Source: Alphaproteobacteria bacterium
GTDB lineage: Bacteria; Pseudomonadota; Alphaproteobacteria; Rhizobiales; Xanthobacteraceae
DNA length: 64,000 nt
Assembly: GCA_037200445.1 (NCBI GenBank)
Contig: JBBCGH010000001.1
Location: 4,030,001 to 4,094,000, forward strand
Reading direction: 5' to 3'
The translations under genes and the position numbers were made by a program. Below the pieces are notes generated by a model that had not been told where the DNA came from, made no database searches, and saw only the letters and a list, made by a program, of their open reading frames with translations. Shown here in pieces: positions 53,004 to 62,583 of this stretch. The stretch's first letter is position 1, and each line of letters begins with the position of its first letter.

Positions 53004-54169
53004 GCGGCCTTCTCCAGCTTCTTGAATTTAGTCGCATCGTTCGGGTGCCACCATTTGCCGTTGAGCACCACGCCTTCGGACAAGATGCGCTTATCGCCGG
53101 TCAGGTGCTCGCCGACCACATCGACATAGTCGAACTGGCCGTCCTTGATGCTGAGGATCGTGGCGTCGCCCGCGCTGCCCGGCTTGAAGGTGCCGAGCTC
53201 CGGGCGCTGCAGCGCCATCGCGGCGTTCACGGTCGACGCCGCGATCACGTCGCTGAGCGGCATGCCCATGCAGAGAAACTTCGACAGCGTCGTCACCTGA
53301 TCGAACGCCGGGCCCTCGATGCACAGCGTGTGCACGTCGGACGAGATCGTGTCCGGATAGAAGCCGTTCGCCAGCATGTTGCGCGCGGTCTTGAACGCGA
53401 ACGACCCCTTGCCGTGGCCGATGTCGAATTTGACGCCCCTCGCGCGCGCCTCGCGCACTACGTCCTTCACGCGCCCCTGATGATCGTAGGGCGCGTTGGG
53501 GAACGGCCGGAACGCGTGGGTGAGCACATCGCCCGGCCGCAGCATCTGCACCACTTCCTCATAAGACGGCGGCGGGAAGTCGATGTGGCACATCAGCGGC
53601 ATGCCAAGCTCGTTCGCGGCCTGCAGCGCGATGGAGAGCGGCGCCGCGCCGTGAATGCCGGACGAGCCGCGCCCGACCCGCACCTTGATGCCGACGATCA
53701 CGTCGCGGTTCTTGTCCGCCACTTCAACGGCTTCGATCGGCGCCATCAGCCGCATCTCCTCGCTCTCGCCGACCATTACGGTCTTGGAGAATGCGTAGAT
53801 GCCGGCAAACGAGATGTGCAGATAGGCGAGAATGCGCACGGCCGACGGCTCGATCACGTGCCTGCGAAAGCCCGCGAAATTCCCCGGCCCGGCGCTGCCG
53901 GTATCGATCGCGGTGGTCACGCCGGAGGTGCGGCAGAAATCCTCCGCGTCGATGCCCAACGAGGTGCCGCCCCAGTACACATGGGTGTGCAGGTCGATCA
54001 GGCCGGGGGTGACGACGTAGCCCTTGACGTCGCGCACTTCCGTTGCGTCGCCGAGATTGTCGCCGACCTTCGCGACCTTGCCGCCCGAGAAGGCGACATC
54101 GGTCACGCGATCGATATTCTGCGACGGGTCGATGACGCGCCCGCCCTTCAGGATGAGGTCGTAAGCCAT
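53000..54169 (-). CDS. Amidohydrolase/deacetylase family metallohydrolase
   Basis: 389-aa TIM-barrel metal hydrolase. The N-terminal MAYDLILKGGRVIDPSQNID, metal ligands in GLIDLHTHVYWGG near residue 60, the lysine region VGIKVRVGRGSSG, and H-containing MCHIDFPPP, FDIGHGKGS and SSDVHTLC are visible. Related to D-aminoacylases and dihydroorotases. The RidA and ArgE neighbours suggest processing of an N-acyl or cyclic amide. The long open frame reaching 55024 upstream is a shadow of the ArgE-like gene. Confidence 0.88.
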   Translation of the reverse strand: MAYDLILKGGRVIDPSQNIDRVTDVAFSGGKVAKVGDNLGDATEVRDVKGYVVTPGLIDLHTHVYWGGTSLGIDAEDFCRTSGVTTAIDTGSAGPGNFAGFRRHVIEPSAVRILAYLHISFAGIYAFSKTVMVGESEEMRLMAPIEAVEVADKNRDVIVGIKVRVGRGSSGIHGAAPLSIALQAANELGMPLMCHIDFPPPSYEEVVQMLRPGDVLTHAFRPFPNAPYDHQGRVKDVVREARARGVKFDIGHGKGSFAFKTARNMLANGFYPDTISSDVHTLCIEGPAFDQVTTLSKFLCMGMPLSDVIAASTVNAAMALQRPELGTFKPGSAGDATILSIKDGQFDYVDVVGEHLTGDKRILSEGVVLNGKWWHPNDATKFKKLEKAA

Positions 54170-54195
54170 GATGTCTCCCGGAATGATTCCGCGCG

Positions 54196-55353
54196 CTATT
54201 GCTGACAATGTTCGATCAGGCGATCGATGAACCGGCCGCACTTCTCGAGCTCGGTGATCGCGATCCACTCGTCGGCCTTGTGTGCCTGGTCGATATTGCC
54301 TGGCCCGCAGACGATGGTCGGGATGCCGGCCTTCGCGAACAGCCCACCCTCGGTGCCGTAGGCGACCTTGCTGTGATTGTTGCGGCCTGACAGTCGCTTC
54401 GCAAGCAGTGTCACGTCTGCGTCCAGCGCGGTGTCGAGGCCCGCGAACTCGCCGCGATCCTGAAACTCGAAGCCCGCCTCGGGCGCGACCTTCTGCATCT
54501 CCGGTTCGAGCACATTCTTGGCATAGTCGATTACTTCCTTCAGCAGTGTGTCGGACTTGTCGACCATGAGCACGCGAAACTCGAACTCGAACATCGCGAT
54601 GTCCGGCACGATGTTGAGCGCGGTGCCGCCGTGCAGATAGCCGGTGTGGCCAGTCGAAAACGGCACATCGTAAAGCTCGTCGCGTGCGCCGCTCTTCGCC
54701 ATGCGGTCCGAGATATCGCGGATCTTCGCGATCACACGCGCCGCATATTCGACCGCGTTCACACCGAGCGGCGCGAGCGAGGAATGGCAGGTGCGCCCGC
54801 GCACGATGACCTTGATCGAACGCTTGCCCTTGTGGCCGATCACCACGTCCATCTCGGTCGGCTCTCCGACAAAGCATGCGGCCGGCATCGCGACGCCTTC
54901 GATGATCTTCGGGATCATGCGCCGCACGCCCCAGCAGCCGACCTCCTCGTCGTACGAGAATGCCAAGTGCAGCGGTCGCTTCAACTTGGCCTTCAGCATG
55001 TCGGGCACCGCCGCAAGGCAGCACGCCACGTACCCCTTCATGTCGGTTGAGCCGCGGCCATAAAGCTTGCCGTCGCGCTCGGTGAGCTTGAACGGGCTGT
55101 CAGTCCAGTTCTGGTCGTCCACCGGCACGACATCCGTGTGCCCCGACAGGATAAAGCCCGGCACGTCCTTCGGCCCGATCGTCGCCCAGACGTTCGATTT
55201 CTGTCCGGTCTCGTCGTAGACGCGTTGATGCTTGACGCCGTGCTTGTCGAGATAGCCTTCGATCCAGGCGATACAGTCGAGATTGGAATTGCGGCTCACC
55301 GTGTCGAAGCCGACCAGGGCCGAAAGAATGTCTTTGCTGCTTTGCAGGTTCAT
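54196..55353 (-). CDS. argE: Acetylornithine deacetylase-like M20 hydrolase
   Basis: 385-aa zinc deacylase. LSGHTDVVPVDDQNW near residue 66, YGRGSTDMKGYVACCLAA, the catalytic Glu in FSYDEEVGCWG, and dimerisation-domain GRTCHSSLAPLGVNAVEYAA all fit ArgE. The chosen ATG 55353 gives the normal length; an upstream ATG reaches into a repeat. In this neighbourhood it may act on N-acyl amino acids from transport rather than in arginine synthesis. Confidence 0.87.
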   Translation of the reverse strand: MNLQSSKDILSALVGFDTVSRNSNLDCIAWIEGYLDKHGVKHQRVYDETGQKSNVWATIGPKDVPGFILSGHTDVVPVDDQNWTDSPFKLTERDGKLYGRGSTDMKGYVACCLAAVPDMLKAKLKRPLHLAFSYDEEVGCWGVRRMIPKIIEGVAMPAACFVGEPTEMDVVIGHKGKRSIKVIVRGRTCHSSLAPLGVNAVEYAARVIAKIRDISDRMAKSGARDELYDVPFSTGHTGYLHGGTALNIVPDIAMFEFEFRVLMVDKSDTLLKEVIDYAKNVLEPEMQKVAPEAGFEFQDRGEFAGLDTALDADVTLLAKRLSGRNNHSKVAYGTEGGLFAKAGIPTIVCGPGNIDQAHKADEWIAITELEKCGRFIDRLIEHCQQ

Positions 55354-55399
55354 TTTTGGTTCTCGGTGGATTGCGCATCTTGCATGGCACACGGCGCGC

Positions 55400-55496
55400 T
55401 GTCATCCCGGGCGAGCGAAACGAGACCCGGGACCCATGAAACACCGTTGATATATGGGTCCCGGCTTTCGCGCTTGCGCTCGGCCGGGATGACATT
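55400..55496. repeat. TGTCATCCCGGG...CCGGGATGACA palindromic repeat
   Basis: CTGTCATCCCGGGCGAGCG, ACCCGGGACCCATG, a short AT-rich centre, ATGGGTCCCGG and GCTCGGCCGGGATGACA form nested inverted repeats between the divergent argE-like and amidase genes. It covers most of their shared upstream region, so promoters must overlap or flank it. Confidence 0.75.
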
Positions 55497-55540
55497 CGGT
55501 GCGGTTATGCAATGATCGCGCGCCACTCTTGGGACTACCC

Positions 55541-56947
55541 ATGCCCGATATCAAATCGCTGACCGCCGCCGAATTGCTGCGCCTCTACCGCCGCAAGGAA
55601 CTGTCCCCCGTCGAAGTCACGCGCGACCAGCTCGACCGCATCGACAAATTCCAGCCGGTGCTCAACGCCTTCATCATCATCGACCGCGACGGCGCCCTCA
55701 AAGCCGCGAAGGACTCCGAAGCACGCTGGCAGAAGGGCGAGCCGGTCGGCCTCATCGACGGCCTTGGCGCAACCGTAAAGGACAATGTCTGGCTCATGGG
55801 ATTTGCGTCGCGGCGCGGATCGCTGACCGTCCCCGATACCCCGATGAAAGACGACGCCCCAGCCGTCGCGCGGCTGCGTGAAGCCGGCGCTGTCATTCTC
55901 GGCAAGACCACGCTCCCCGAGTTCGGCTGGATCGGCGCCTGTCATTCGCCGCTCACCGGCATCACGCGCAATCCCTGGAAGCTCGACCGCACGCCCGGCG
56001 GCTCGTCCGGCGGTGCGGCATGCGCGGCGCTGCTCAATCTCGGCCATCTGCACATCGGCACGGACGGCGCCGGCTCGATCCGTATCCCGTCGGCTTTCAC
56101 CGGCGTGTTCGGCATCAAGCCGAGCTTCGGCCGCGTCGCCGCCTATCCGGCCTCGCCGTTCAGCATCCTCGCACATGTCGGACCGCTGACGCGCAGCGTC
56201 GCGGATGCCGCGCTGATGCTCTCGGTGATCGGCGGGCCGGACGAGCGCGACATGACCGCCTGGAATACGCCGGCGCCCGACTATCGCGTCGGCCTCGACG
56301 ATGGCGTGCGCGGTCTGCGCATCGCCTGGAGCCCGCGGCTCGGTTACGTGAAGAAGATCGATCCAGAAGTCGAGGCCGCGACCGCGAAGGCTGCACAAGT
56401 GTTCACCGAACTCGGCGCGACCGTCGAACAGGCCGACCCCGGCTTCACCGATCCCTTCGAGATGATCATGACGCTGTGGGGCGCGGTGTCGGCGACGGTT
56501 GTGGCGGCGGCGCCCGAGAAGGATCGCGTCCAGATGGACCCGGGCTTCCTGCGGATCGCCGAGTGGGGAAAGAAGTACTCGCTCGCGGATTATCTCGCCG
56601 CCTACACGGCGCGCGCGGACTATGCCAACGCGATGGTCCGCTTCCACGAGCAGTATGACCTGCTGCTCACCCCGCAGATGCCGACGCCGGCCATCGAGGC
56701 GGGCCGCGTGACGCCGGCGGACGGCAGCTATGGCGACAACTGGCTCAACTGGTCGCCCTATACCTATCCGTTCAACCTGACCCAGCAGCCCGCCGCGTCC
56801 GTGCCGTGTGGCTTTTCGTCCGACGGCCTGCCCATCGGGCTTCAGATCGTCGGCCCAGCGCGCTCCGACCATCTGGTGCTGCGCGCGGCGCGTGCCTTCG
56901 AGACCGCGCGGCCGTTCGCCTTCATCGACACCCCGCGACAAATTTGA
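55541..56947 (+). CDS. Amidase-signature hydrolase (GatA-like)
   Basis: 468-aa amidase. The triad is Lys80 (GATVKDN), Ser155 (GGSSGG) and Ser179 (DGAGSIRIPS), 24 residues apart as expected. The start MPDIKSLTAAELLRLYRRKE is normal for the family. It is monocistronic, divergent from the argE-like gene. It probably hydrolyses an amide supplied by the nearby transporters, with the substrate unknown. It is not closely similar to the amidase at 4681. Confidence 0.9.
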   Translation: MPDIKSLTAAELLRLYRRKELSPVEVTRDQLDRIDKFQPVLNAFIIIDRDGALKAAKDSEARWQKGEPVGLIDGLGATVKDNVWLMGFASRRGSLTVPDTPMKDDAPAVARLREAGAVILGKTTLPEFGWIGACHSPLTGITRNPWKLDRTPGGSSGGAACAALLNLGHLHIGTDGAGSIRIPSAFTGVFGIKPSFGRVAAYPASPFSILAHVGPLTRSVADAALMLSVIGGPDERDMTAWNTPAPDYRVGLDDGVRGLRIAWSPRLGYVKKIDPEVEAATAKAAQVFTELGATVEQADPGFTDPFEMIMTLWGAVSATVVAAAPEKDRVQMDPGFLRIAEWGKKYSLADYLAAYTARADYANAMVRFHEQYDLLLTPQMPTPAIEAGRVTPADGSYGDNWLNWSPYTYPFNLTQQPAASVPCGFSSDGLPIGLQIVGPARSDHLVLRAARAFETARPFAFIDTPRQI

Positions 56948-57090
56948 CCCATTCCAATCTGGCATAGCTACCGCCCTTGGCGATGGGCTAGTCTCGCCAC
57001 CAAGCCGGGGCGACGGCTTTGTCTGCTTCCTCCGGTTTTCAAAACGGCGGCCCTCGATGGATGGCCGCCTGACATATCTGAGGGACGCAC

Positions 57091-57579
57091 ATGGCCAAAC
57101 TCAACATCAACGGCAAAGTGCGCGACGTGCAGGCTGAGCCCGACACGCCGCTGCTCTGGGTGATTCGCGAACAAGTCGGACTGACGGGCACCAAGTACGG
57201 CTGCGGCGTTGCGCAATGCGGCGCCTGCTCGGTGCACATCAACGGCGAAGTGCAGCGCTCCTGCTCGCTGCCGCTCTCGGCCGTGAAGGCAAGCGACAAG
57301 ATCGTCACCATCGAGGGCCTGTCGGCGAACTCCTCACACCCGGTGCAGAAGGCCTGGGCCTCGGTCGACGTGCCGCAATGCGGCTACTGCCAGTCCGGCC
57401 AGATCATGGCCGCGGCCGCTCTTCTGAAAAAGAAGCCGAAGCCGACCGATGCCGACATCGACGAGGCGATGACCAACATCTGCCGTTGCGGGACGTACCA
57501 GCGTATCCGCGAGGCCGTGCATCAGGCCGCCGGCAACGGCTCAACGCGCGCCGCCGATCGCGCGCAGCGCCGGTCGTAA
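57091..57579 (+). CDS. (2Fe-2S) small subunit of a molybdenum hydroxylase (IorA-like)
   Basis: 162-aa electron-transfer subunit. Cluster II ligands Cys38, Cys43, Cys46 and Cys58 ([18 protein letters not shown]), and cluster I ligands Cys97, Cys100, Cys131 and Cys133 (CGYC, CRC). The size matches isoquinoline 1-oxidoreductase alpha subunit. It lies 11 nt before the large subunit. The Ala/Arg-rich tail after residue 145 is less conserved. Confidence 0.93.
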   Translation: MAKLNINGKVRDVQAEPDTPLLWVIREQVGLTGTKYGCGVAQCGACSVHINGEVQRSCSLPLSAVKASDKIVTIEGLSANSSHPVQKAWASVDVPQCGYCQSGQIMAAAALLKKKPKPTDADIDEAMTNICRCGTYQRIREAVHQAAGNGSTRAADRAQRRS

Positions 57580-57590
57580 GGGAGGCAGAC

Positions 57591-59786
57591 ATGAAAAAAA
57601 TGATTTTCGGCAAAGGCCAGAAGCTCTCCCGCCGCACCTTCGTTGTCGGCGCTGCTGCCGCGACGAGTGGCGCGCTCGCTCTTGGTTTCAAGGCGCCGCT
57701 CGTCACCGAGGCCGCCGCGCAGAGCGGCGCGACCGAGGTCAATATCTGGGTCGCAATCAAGCCGGACGACACCTGCGTCATCCGTATCGCCCGCTCCGAA
57801 ATGGGTCAGGGCACCCTGACCGGTCTCGCCCAGCTCGTCGCGGAAGAACTTCAGTGCGACTGGAACAAGGTGACGACCGAGGGCATCACGCCATCGCGCA
57901 ATCTCGCCAGCAAGCGCGCCTGGGGCGACATGAGCACCGGCGGCTCACGCGGCATCCGCACCTCGCAGGAATACGTGCGCAAGGCGGGAGCCGCGGCGCG
58001 CATGATGATGCTGCAGGCTGCGGCCGATCAGTGGAAGGTGCCGGCCGATGACCTGACCGTTGCGAATGGCGTCATCACGCATGCCGCATCGAAGCGCACC
58101 ACAAGCTACGGCAAGGTCGCGGCCGCTGCTGCAAAGATCGCGCCGCCCGATCCCCAGAACATCAAGCTGCGCGATCCCAAGGCCTGGACCATCGCCGGCA
58201 AGCCGCTGAAACGGCTCGACACCGCCGACAAGCTCAACGGCTCGAAGATCTATGCCATCGACGTGAAGCTGCCCGGCATGCTCAACGCCGCCGTCAAGGA
58301 CGCCCCGGTGTTCGGCGCGAAGGTGGTGAGCTTCGATGACGCCAAGGCCGGCAAGATGCCGGGCGTGAAGAAAGTCGTGAAGGTAGGCGACACTGCCGTC
58401 GCGGTCGTGGCCGATACCTGGTGGCATGCCAAGACCGCGCTGGAAGCCGTCGACATCAAGTGGGACGAGGGCGAGAACGCCAAGGTCTCCAACGCGAGCA
58501 TCCTGCAGCATCTGACCGAAGGCCTCTCGGCCGCGGAAACCAATGGCGACCGCAAGAACGGCGATGCGATCGCGGCGATCGCGGGCGCGGCGAAGAAGGT
58601 CGAGGCGACCTATTCCACGCCGTTTCTCTCGCATGCCTGCATGGAGATGATGAACGCGACCGTACGACTGTCCAAAGACAAAGCCGAGGTGTGGGTCGCA
58701 ACGCAGAACCTCGAGGCATCACTGGCGGCGCTGTCGGAAGCCTCCGGCATCCCGCTCGCGAACTGCGAGGTGCACCGGCACGATCTGGGTGGCGGCTTCG
58801 GCCGCCGCGGCGGAACGCAGGACTACGTCCATCAGGCGGTCGAGATCGCGAAGCAGTTCCCAGACACGCCCGTGAAGCTGATCTGGAGCCGCGAGGAGGA
58901 TCAGGCGCACGACTTCTATCGCCCCATCTCGATGTGCAAGATGTCCGCCGGCCTCGACGAGCAGGGCAATCTCGTCGGGCTGCACGTTCGTTCCTCCGGT
59001 CAATCGATCAATGCCTGGAGCAACCCGAAGGCCATCGTCGGCGGCAAGGACATGCGCCAGCTTCAGGGCTGGTACGAGGCGCCGGGCGACGCGCAGCTCG
59101 GCTACACGGTGCCGAACCTGCTGATCGAGTACGTAATGCGCAACACGCATGTGCCGGTCGGCCCATGGCGTGGCGTCAACACCAACCAGAACGGCTACTA
59201 CATGGAGGCCTTCATCGAGGAGTGCGCGCGGGCCGCGGGCAAGGATTCGCTCGAATTCCGCCGCACCCTGATGAAGGACCATCCCAAGCACCTCGCGGTG
59301 CTCAACGCGGCAGCCGAGAAGGGCGACTGGGGCAAGCCGCTGCCTACGGGCGTGCATCGCGGCATCGCGCAGTTCATGGGCTATGGCAGCTATTCGGCCG
59401 CCACAGCGGAAGTCTCGGTCAGCCCGCAGGGCAAGGTGAAGGTGCACCGCATGGTGCTCGCCTTGAACTGCGGCCACGCGGTCAATCCGCACCAGATTGC
59501 CGCGCAGGTCGAAGGCTCGGTCGCCTACGGGCTCTCCGCCACGTTCTACGGCGAGATGGTCATCGACAAGGGCCGCGTCACCAACACCAACTTCGACAGC
59601 TACGAGATCATGCGTCTCGCCGAGATGCCGAAGGTGGAGACCGTCATTGTGCCGACCTTCGACTTCTGGGGCGGCGTCGGCGAGCCCACCATCTGCGTGG
59701 TCGCGCCCGCCGTGATCAACGCGATCCAGGCGGCAACCGGCAAGCCGGTGCGCAGCCTGCCGCTGAAGCATGTGAAGCTGGTGTGA
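57591..59786 (+). CDS. Molybdopterin large subunit of a molybdenum hydroxylase (IorB-like)
   Basis: 731-aa catalytic subunit that hydroxylates N-heterocycles or oxidises aldehydes. It has a Tat signal (KLSRRTFVVGAAAATSGALA), so it is exported with its small subunit. Moco-binding features are RSEMGQGTLTGLAQLVAEEL near residue 66, HRHDLGGGFGRRGGTQDY and the catalytic Glu region VGEPTICVVAPAV near the end. No FAD subunit or XdhC-like maturation gene is in view. Length and Tat signal match IorB. The actual substrate is unknown. Confidence 0.92.
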   Translation: MKKMIFGKGQKLSRRTFVVGAAAATSGALALGFKAPLVTEAAAQSGATEVNIWVAIKPDDTCVIRIARSEMGQGTLTGLAQLVAEELQCDWNKVTTEGITPSRNLASKRAWGDMSTGGSRGIRTSQEYVRKAGAAARMMMLQAAADQWKVPADDLTVANGVITHAASKRTTSYGKVAAAAAKIAPPDPQNIKLRDPKAWTIAGKPLKRLDTADKLNGSKIYAIDVKLPGMLNAAVKDAPVFGAKVVSFDDAKAGKMPGVKKVVKVGDTAVAVVADTWWHAKTALEAVDIKWDEGENAKVSNASILQHLTEGLSAAETNGDRKNGDAIAAIAGAAKKVEATYSTPFLSHACMEMMNATVRLSKDKAEVWVATQNLEASLAALSEASGIPLANCEVHRHDLGGGFGRRGGTQDYVHQAVEIAKQFPDTPVKLIWSREEDQAHDFYRPISMCKMSAGLDEQGNLVGLHVRSSGQSINAWSNPKAIVGGKDMRQLQGWYEAPGDAQLGYTVPNLLIEYVMRNTHVPVGPWRGVNTNQNGYYMEAFIEECARAAGKDSLEFRRTLMKDHPKHLAVLNAAAEKGDWGKPLPTGVHRGIAQFMGYGSYSAATAEVSVSPQGKVKVHRMVLALNCGHAVNPHQIAAQVEGSVAYGLSATFYGEMVIDKGRVTNTNFDSYEIMRLAEMPKVETVIVPTFDFWGGVGEPTICVVAPAVINAIQAATGKPVRSLPLKHVKLV

Positions 59787-59795
59787 TCTTGCTTT

Positions 59796-59924
59796 CCCTC
59801 TCCCCGTGAAACGGGGAGAGGGTGGCGAGCGCAGCGAGCCGGGTGAAGGGCAATTCCCAACTCCGGCTCCCCCTCACCCGCCCCGCCTTCGGCGGGTCGA
59901 CCTCTCCCCGCAAGCGGGGAGAGG
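59796..59924. repeat. Inverted pair of CCTCTCCCCG...CGGGGAGAGG palindromes
   Basis: Left palindrome at 59796-59823 and right palindrome at 59901-59924 flank GCGAGCGCAGCGAGC and CGCCGAAGGCGG-type hairpins. Same design as the element inside ureF at 8141. It lies between convergent genes and could terminate both. Confidence 0.8.
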
Positions 59925-59934
59925 TAAAGAAGGC

Positions 59935-60789
59935 TCAACTCTTCAACACCACGCACGCGCCGCCCGCCTTGTGCAGCCGCGCGCAGATCTCGCTCGCGGC
60001 CGCGCGCGTCGCCGCCGGGATGCGCACCCGATAGAACGCGTGCGTGCCGCGGCTGCGCAGGCGGGTCCCGATGATCATCGGCGTCACATCACCGAGGATA
60101 TCGGCATGCCGCGTCAGCGCGCGCGCATAGCTTGCGAGCGCGAGCGGTTTGGAGAAATTGCCCGCAACCTGCACGCCCCAGGGCGCTAGCGGAGACTCAC
60201 CGGTCGGCTCTTGCCCCTGATACGCCTCGATCATGCGGCGATCGGTTCCGCGCCGGAAGCTCGCCACCCGAATCAAACAACGCGTCGGCGGTTCGGGCTG
60301 CGCCTGCGTCGCGCTGCGCGCATCGTCCGCCCACGCCTCGGCGGTCCGCCCCGTGATCGCCGAGACATAATTGCGTGTCTCGCCCGGAAGTGAGCCACGC
60401 CCGGCAAGCCATGCCTCGACCCGCGCCGGCCCGCCATTGTAGGCGGCGGCCGCGAGCCCGAGATTGCCGAAACGGCCGCGCAGGTCGGCCAACAGCTCGG
60501 CGGATTTCGGAATCGCCTGCTCGGGATCGAACGGGTCGGCGAGCCTGCGCTCGGCGGCCGTGCCCGGCATGAACTGCGCGACGCCCTGCGCGCCGGCGCC
60601 GCTCGTCACATGCGGGCGGAAGCTGCTTTCCTGCCAGATCAGCCGCGTGAAGAAATCGACCGGCAGCTCATGGGTCGCGGCCGCGCCCTCGATCATGCGG
60701 CACAGCGCCTGGTCGATCGTCTCACCCTGCGCCAGTGCGCGGGCCGGGAGAAGGACCGCCATCAGCGCCAAGGTTGCGAACGCCCGCAT
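59935..60789 (-). CDS. Lytic transglycosylase, SLT domain
   Basis: 284-aa periplasmic peptidoglycan-cleaving enzyme. The signal peptide MRAFATLALMAVLLPARALA is cut near AQG. The SLT domain spans about residues 25-130 with catalytic Glu in IWQESSFRPHVTSGAGAQG and the motifs GVAQFMPGTAAERRL and AAAAYNGGPARVEAWLAG. The C-terminal half, ending FYRVRIPAATRAAASEICAR, resembles a SPOR septal-peptidoglycan-binding domain. Start ATG 60789 chosen for the signal peptide. Confidence 0.9.
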   Translation of the reverse strand: MRAFATLALMAVLLPARALAQGETIDQALCRMIEGAAATHELPVDFFTRLIWQESSFRPHVTSGAGAQGVAQFMPGTAAERRLADPFDPEQAIPKSAELLADLRGRFGNLGLAAAAYNGGPARVEAWLAGRGSLPGETRNYVSAITGRTAEAWADDARSATQAQPEPPTRCLIRVASFRRGTDRRMIEAYQGQEPTGESPLAPWGVQVAGNFSKPLALASYARALTRHADILGDVTPMIIGTRLRSRGTHAFYRVRIPAATRAAASEICARLHKAGGACVVLKS

Positions 60790-60929
60790 GTTTCCTGCAA
60801 GCCTCACGCGCCGGTTGCCGTTCCCTGCGTCATTTGCCGCACAGTGCGGCACAGCAAAGCGGCTTGGCTACCCCCGCCTACCCCGGTAGCATCGGGGAAA
60901 CGTCCATCCGGCGCCTGGAGATATCCATC

Positions 60930-62504
60930 ATGTGGAAGGCTTTGAAGGTCCTTGCGGCGGCGGCCGCACTCGCGCTCCCGTGTGGCGCGAATGCGCAGAC
61001 CACCCTGAAGGTGGTGATGCATTCCGATCTCAAGATCGTCGACCCGATCTGGACCACCGCCTACATCACGCGCAACCACGGCTACATGGTCTACGACACG
61101 CTCTTTGCGATGGACGCAAAGGGCGAGATCCAGCCGCAGATGGTCGACAAATACGACGTGTCGGCGGACAAGCTCACCTATACGTTCACGCTTCGCGACG
61201 GGCTGACGTGGCACGATGGCGCGCCGGTCACCGCCGAGGACTGCGTCGCCTCGATCAAGCGCTGGGCCGCGAAGGACTCGCTCGGCCAGAAGGTGATGAC
61301 CTTCGTCGACACGATTACCGTTGGCGACGCCAAGACATTCACCGTCAAGCTCAAGGAGCAGACCGGCCTTCTGATCTTCGCGCTCGGCAAGCCGTCGTCG
61401 AACGTGCCGTTCATGATGCCGAAGCGCGTCGCCGAAACCGACCCGAACACGCAGATTTCGGATTTCACCGGCTCCGGTCCGTTCGTGTTCAAGAAGGATG
61501 AATGGAAGCCGGGCGACAAGGCGGTCTACGTCAAGTTCGACAAGTACAAGCCGCGCTCCGAGCCGGCCTCCGGGCTCGCGGGCGGCAAGGTCGTCAAGGT
61601 CGATCGCGTGGAGTGGCTTGCGATCTCCGACCAGCAGCAGGCGATCAATGCGCTGCTCGCGGGCGAGATCGACTACATCGAGGCGCCCTCGCACGACCTG
61701 CTGCCGCTGGTGAAGGCCAACTCGAACGTCAAGCTGATCGATTGGAACCCGCTCGGCAACCAATACACGTTCCGGCCCAATCACATCCAGCCGCCCTTCA
61801 ACAATCCGAAGATCCGGCAGGCGCTGTGGTACGCCTTCAATCAGAAGGATTTCCTCGACGCCGTGATCGGAGATCCAACCTACTACAAGGAATGCAAATC
61901 GGAATTTCCCTGCGGCACCGCGATGTCGACCGATGCCGGAATGGCGGGTCTGCTCGAGTCCAACTTCCAGAAGTCGAAGGAATTGCTGAAGGAAGCCGGC
62001 TACGACGGCACGCCGGTGGTGCTGATGCACTCGACCGACCTGCAGGTGCTGACCAACCTCGCGCCGGTCGCGAAGTCGCTGATGGAGAAAGGCGGCTTCA
62101 AGGTCGACATGCAGTCGATGGACTGGCAGACCGTCGTCGCGCGCCGCGCCAAGAAGGAGCCGCCCAATGCGGGCGGCTGGAGCGCGTTCCTCACCTCGTG
62201 GGTCTCGGCCGACATCCTCAATCCCGTGATGGCGGGCTTTGCCAATGCGGGCTGCGACAAGGCGATGTTCGGCTGGCCATGCGACGAACAGACCGAGAAG
62301 CTGCGCGACCAGTTCGCGCGCGAGACCGATCCTGCCAAGCAGAAGGAAATCGCGGCCGCGGTCCAGAAGCGCAACACGGAAATCACCACACATCTGTTCC
62401 TTGGCCAGTGGTATCTTCCCGCCGCGGCGCGCAAGAATATCGATGGCGTGCTGACCACGCCCGCACCGGTGTTCTGGAACGTGGAAAAGAAGAGCCAGTC
62501 GTAG
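60930..62504 (+). CDS. Family-5 (DppA/DdpA-type) ABC substrate-binding protein, copy 3
   Basis: 524-aa paralogue of the proteins at 41959 and 46336. It has a Sec signal (MWKALKVLAAAAALALPCGA) rather than a Tat signal, then VMHSDLKIVDPIWTTAYITRNHGYMVYDTLF and TFTLRDGLTWHDGAPVTAEDC in the same places. It ends TTPAPVFWNVEKKSQS. An inverted repeat (GCGCCG / CGGCGC, about 62515-62540) follows. It is immediately upstream of copy 4. The permease genes, if any, lie beyond the window. Confidence 0.93.
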   Translation: MWKALKVLAAAAALALPCGANAQTTLKVVMHSDLKIVDPIWTTAYITRNHGYMVYDTLFAMDAKGEIQPQMVDKYDVSADKLTYTFTLRDGLTWHDGAPVTAEDCVASIKRWAAKDSLGQKVMTFVDTITVGDAKTFTVKLKEQTGLLIFALGKPSSNVPFMMPKRVAETDPNTQISDFTGSGPFVFKKDEWKPGDKAVYVKFDKYKPRSEPASGLAGGKVVKVDRVEWLAISDQQQAINALLAGEIDYIEAPSHDLLPLVKANSNVKLIDWNPLGNQYTFRPNHIQPPFNNPKIRQALWYAFNQKDFLDAVIGDPTYYKECKSEFPCGTAMSTDAGMAGLLESNFQKSKELLKEAGYDGTPVVLMHSTDLQVLTNLAPVAKSLMEKGGFKVDMQSMDWQTVVARRAKKEPPNAGGWSAFLTSWVSADILNPVMAGFANAGCDKAMFGWPCDEQTEKLRDQFARETDPAKQKEIAAAVQKRNTEITTHLFLGQWYLPAAARKNIDGVLTTPAPVFWNVEKKSQS

Positions 62505-62583
62505 CCGTAGCGCTTTGCGCCGGCACACGTTCGGCGCCGGCGGTCAGGCCGGGACCATTGCGCCGCAAGGCGAAGGAGGACTC

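Noticed and set aside
53000-55024. A 674-codon fusion ahead of the deacetylase-type amidohydrolase
   Set aside because: The N-terminal part is the argE-like gene out of frame; the real protein starts at ATG 54169 with MAYDLILKGG.
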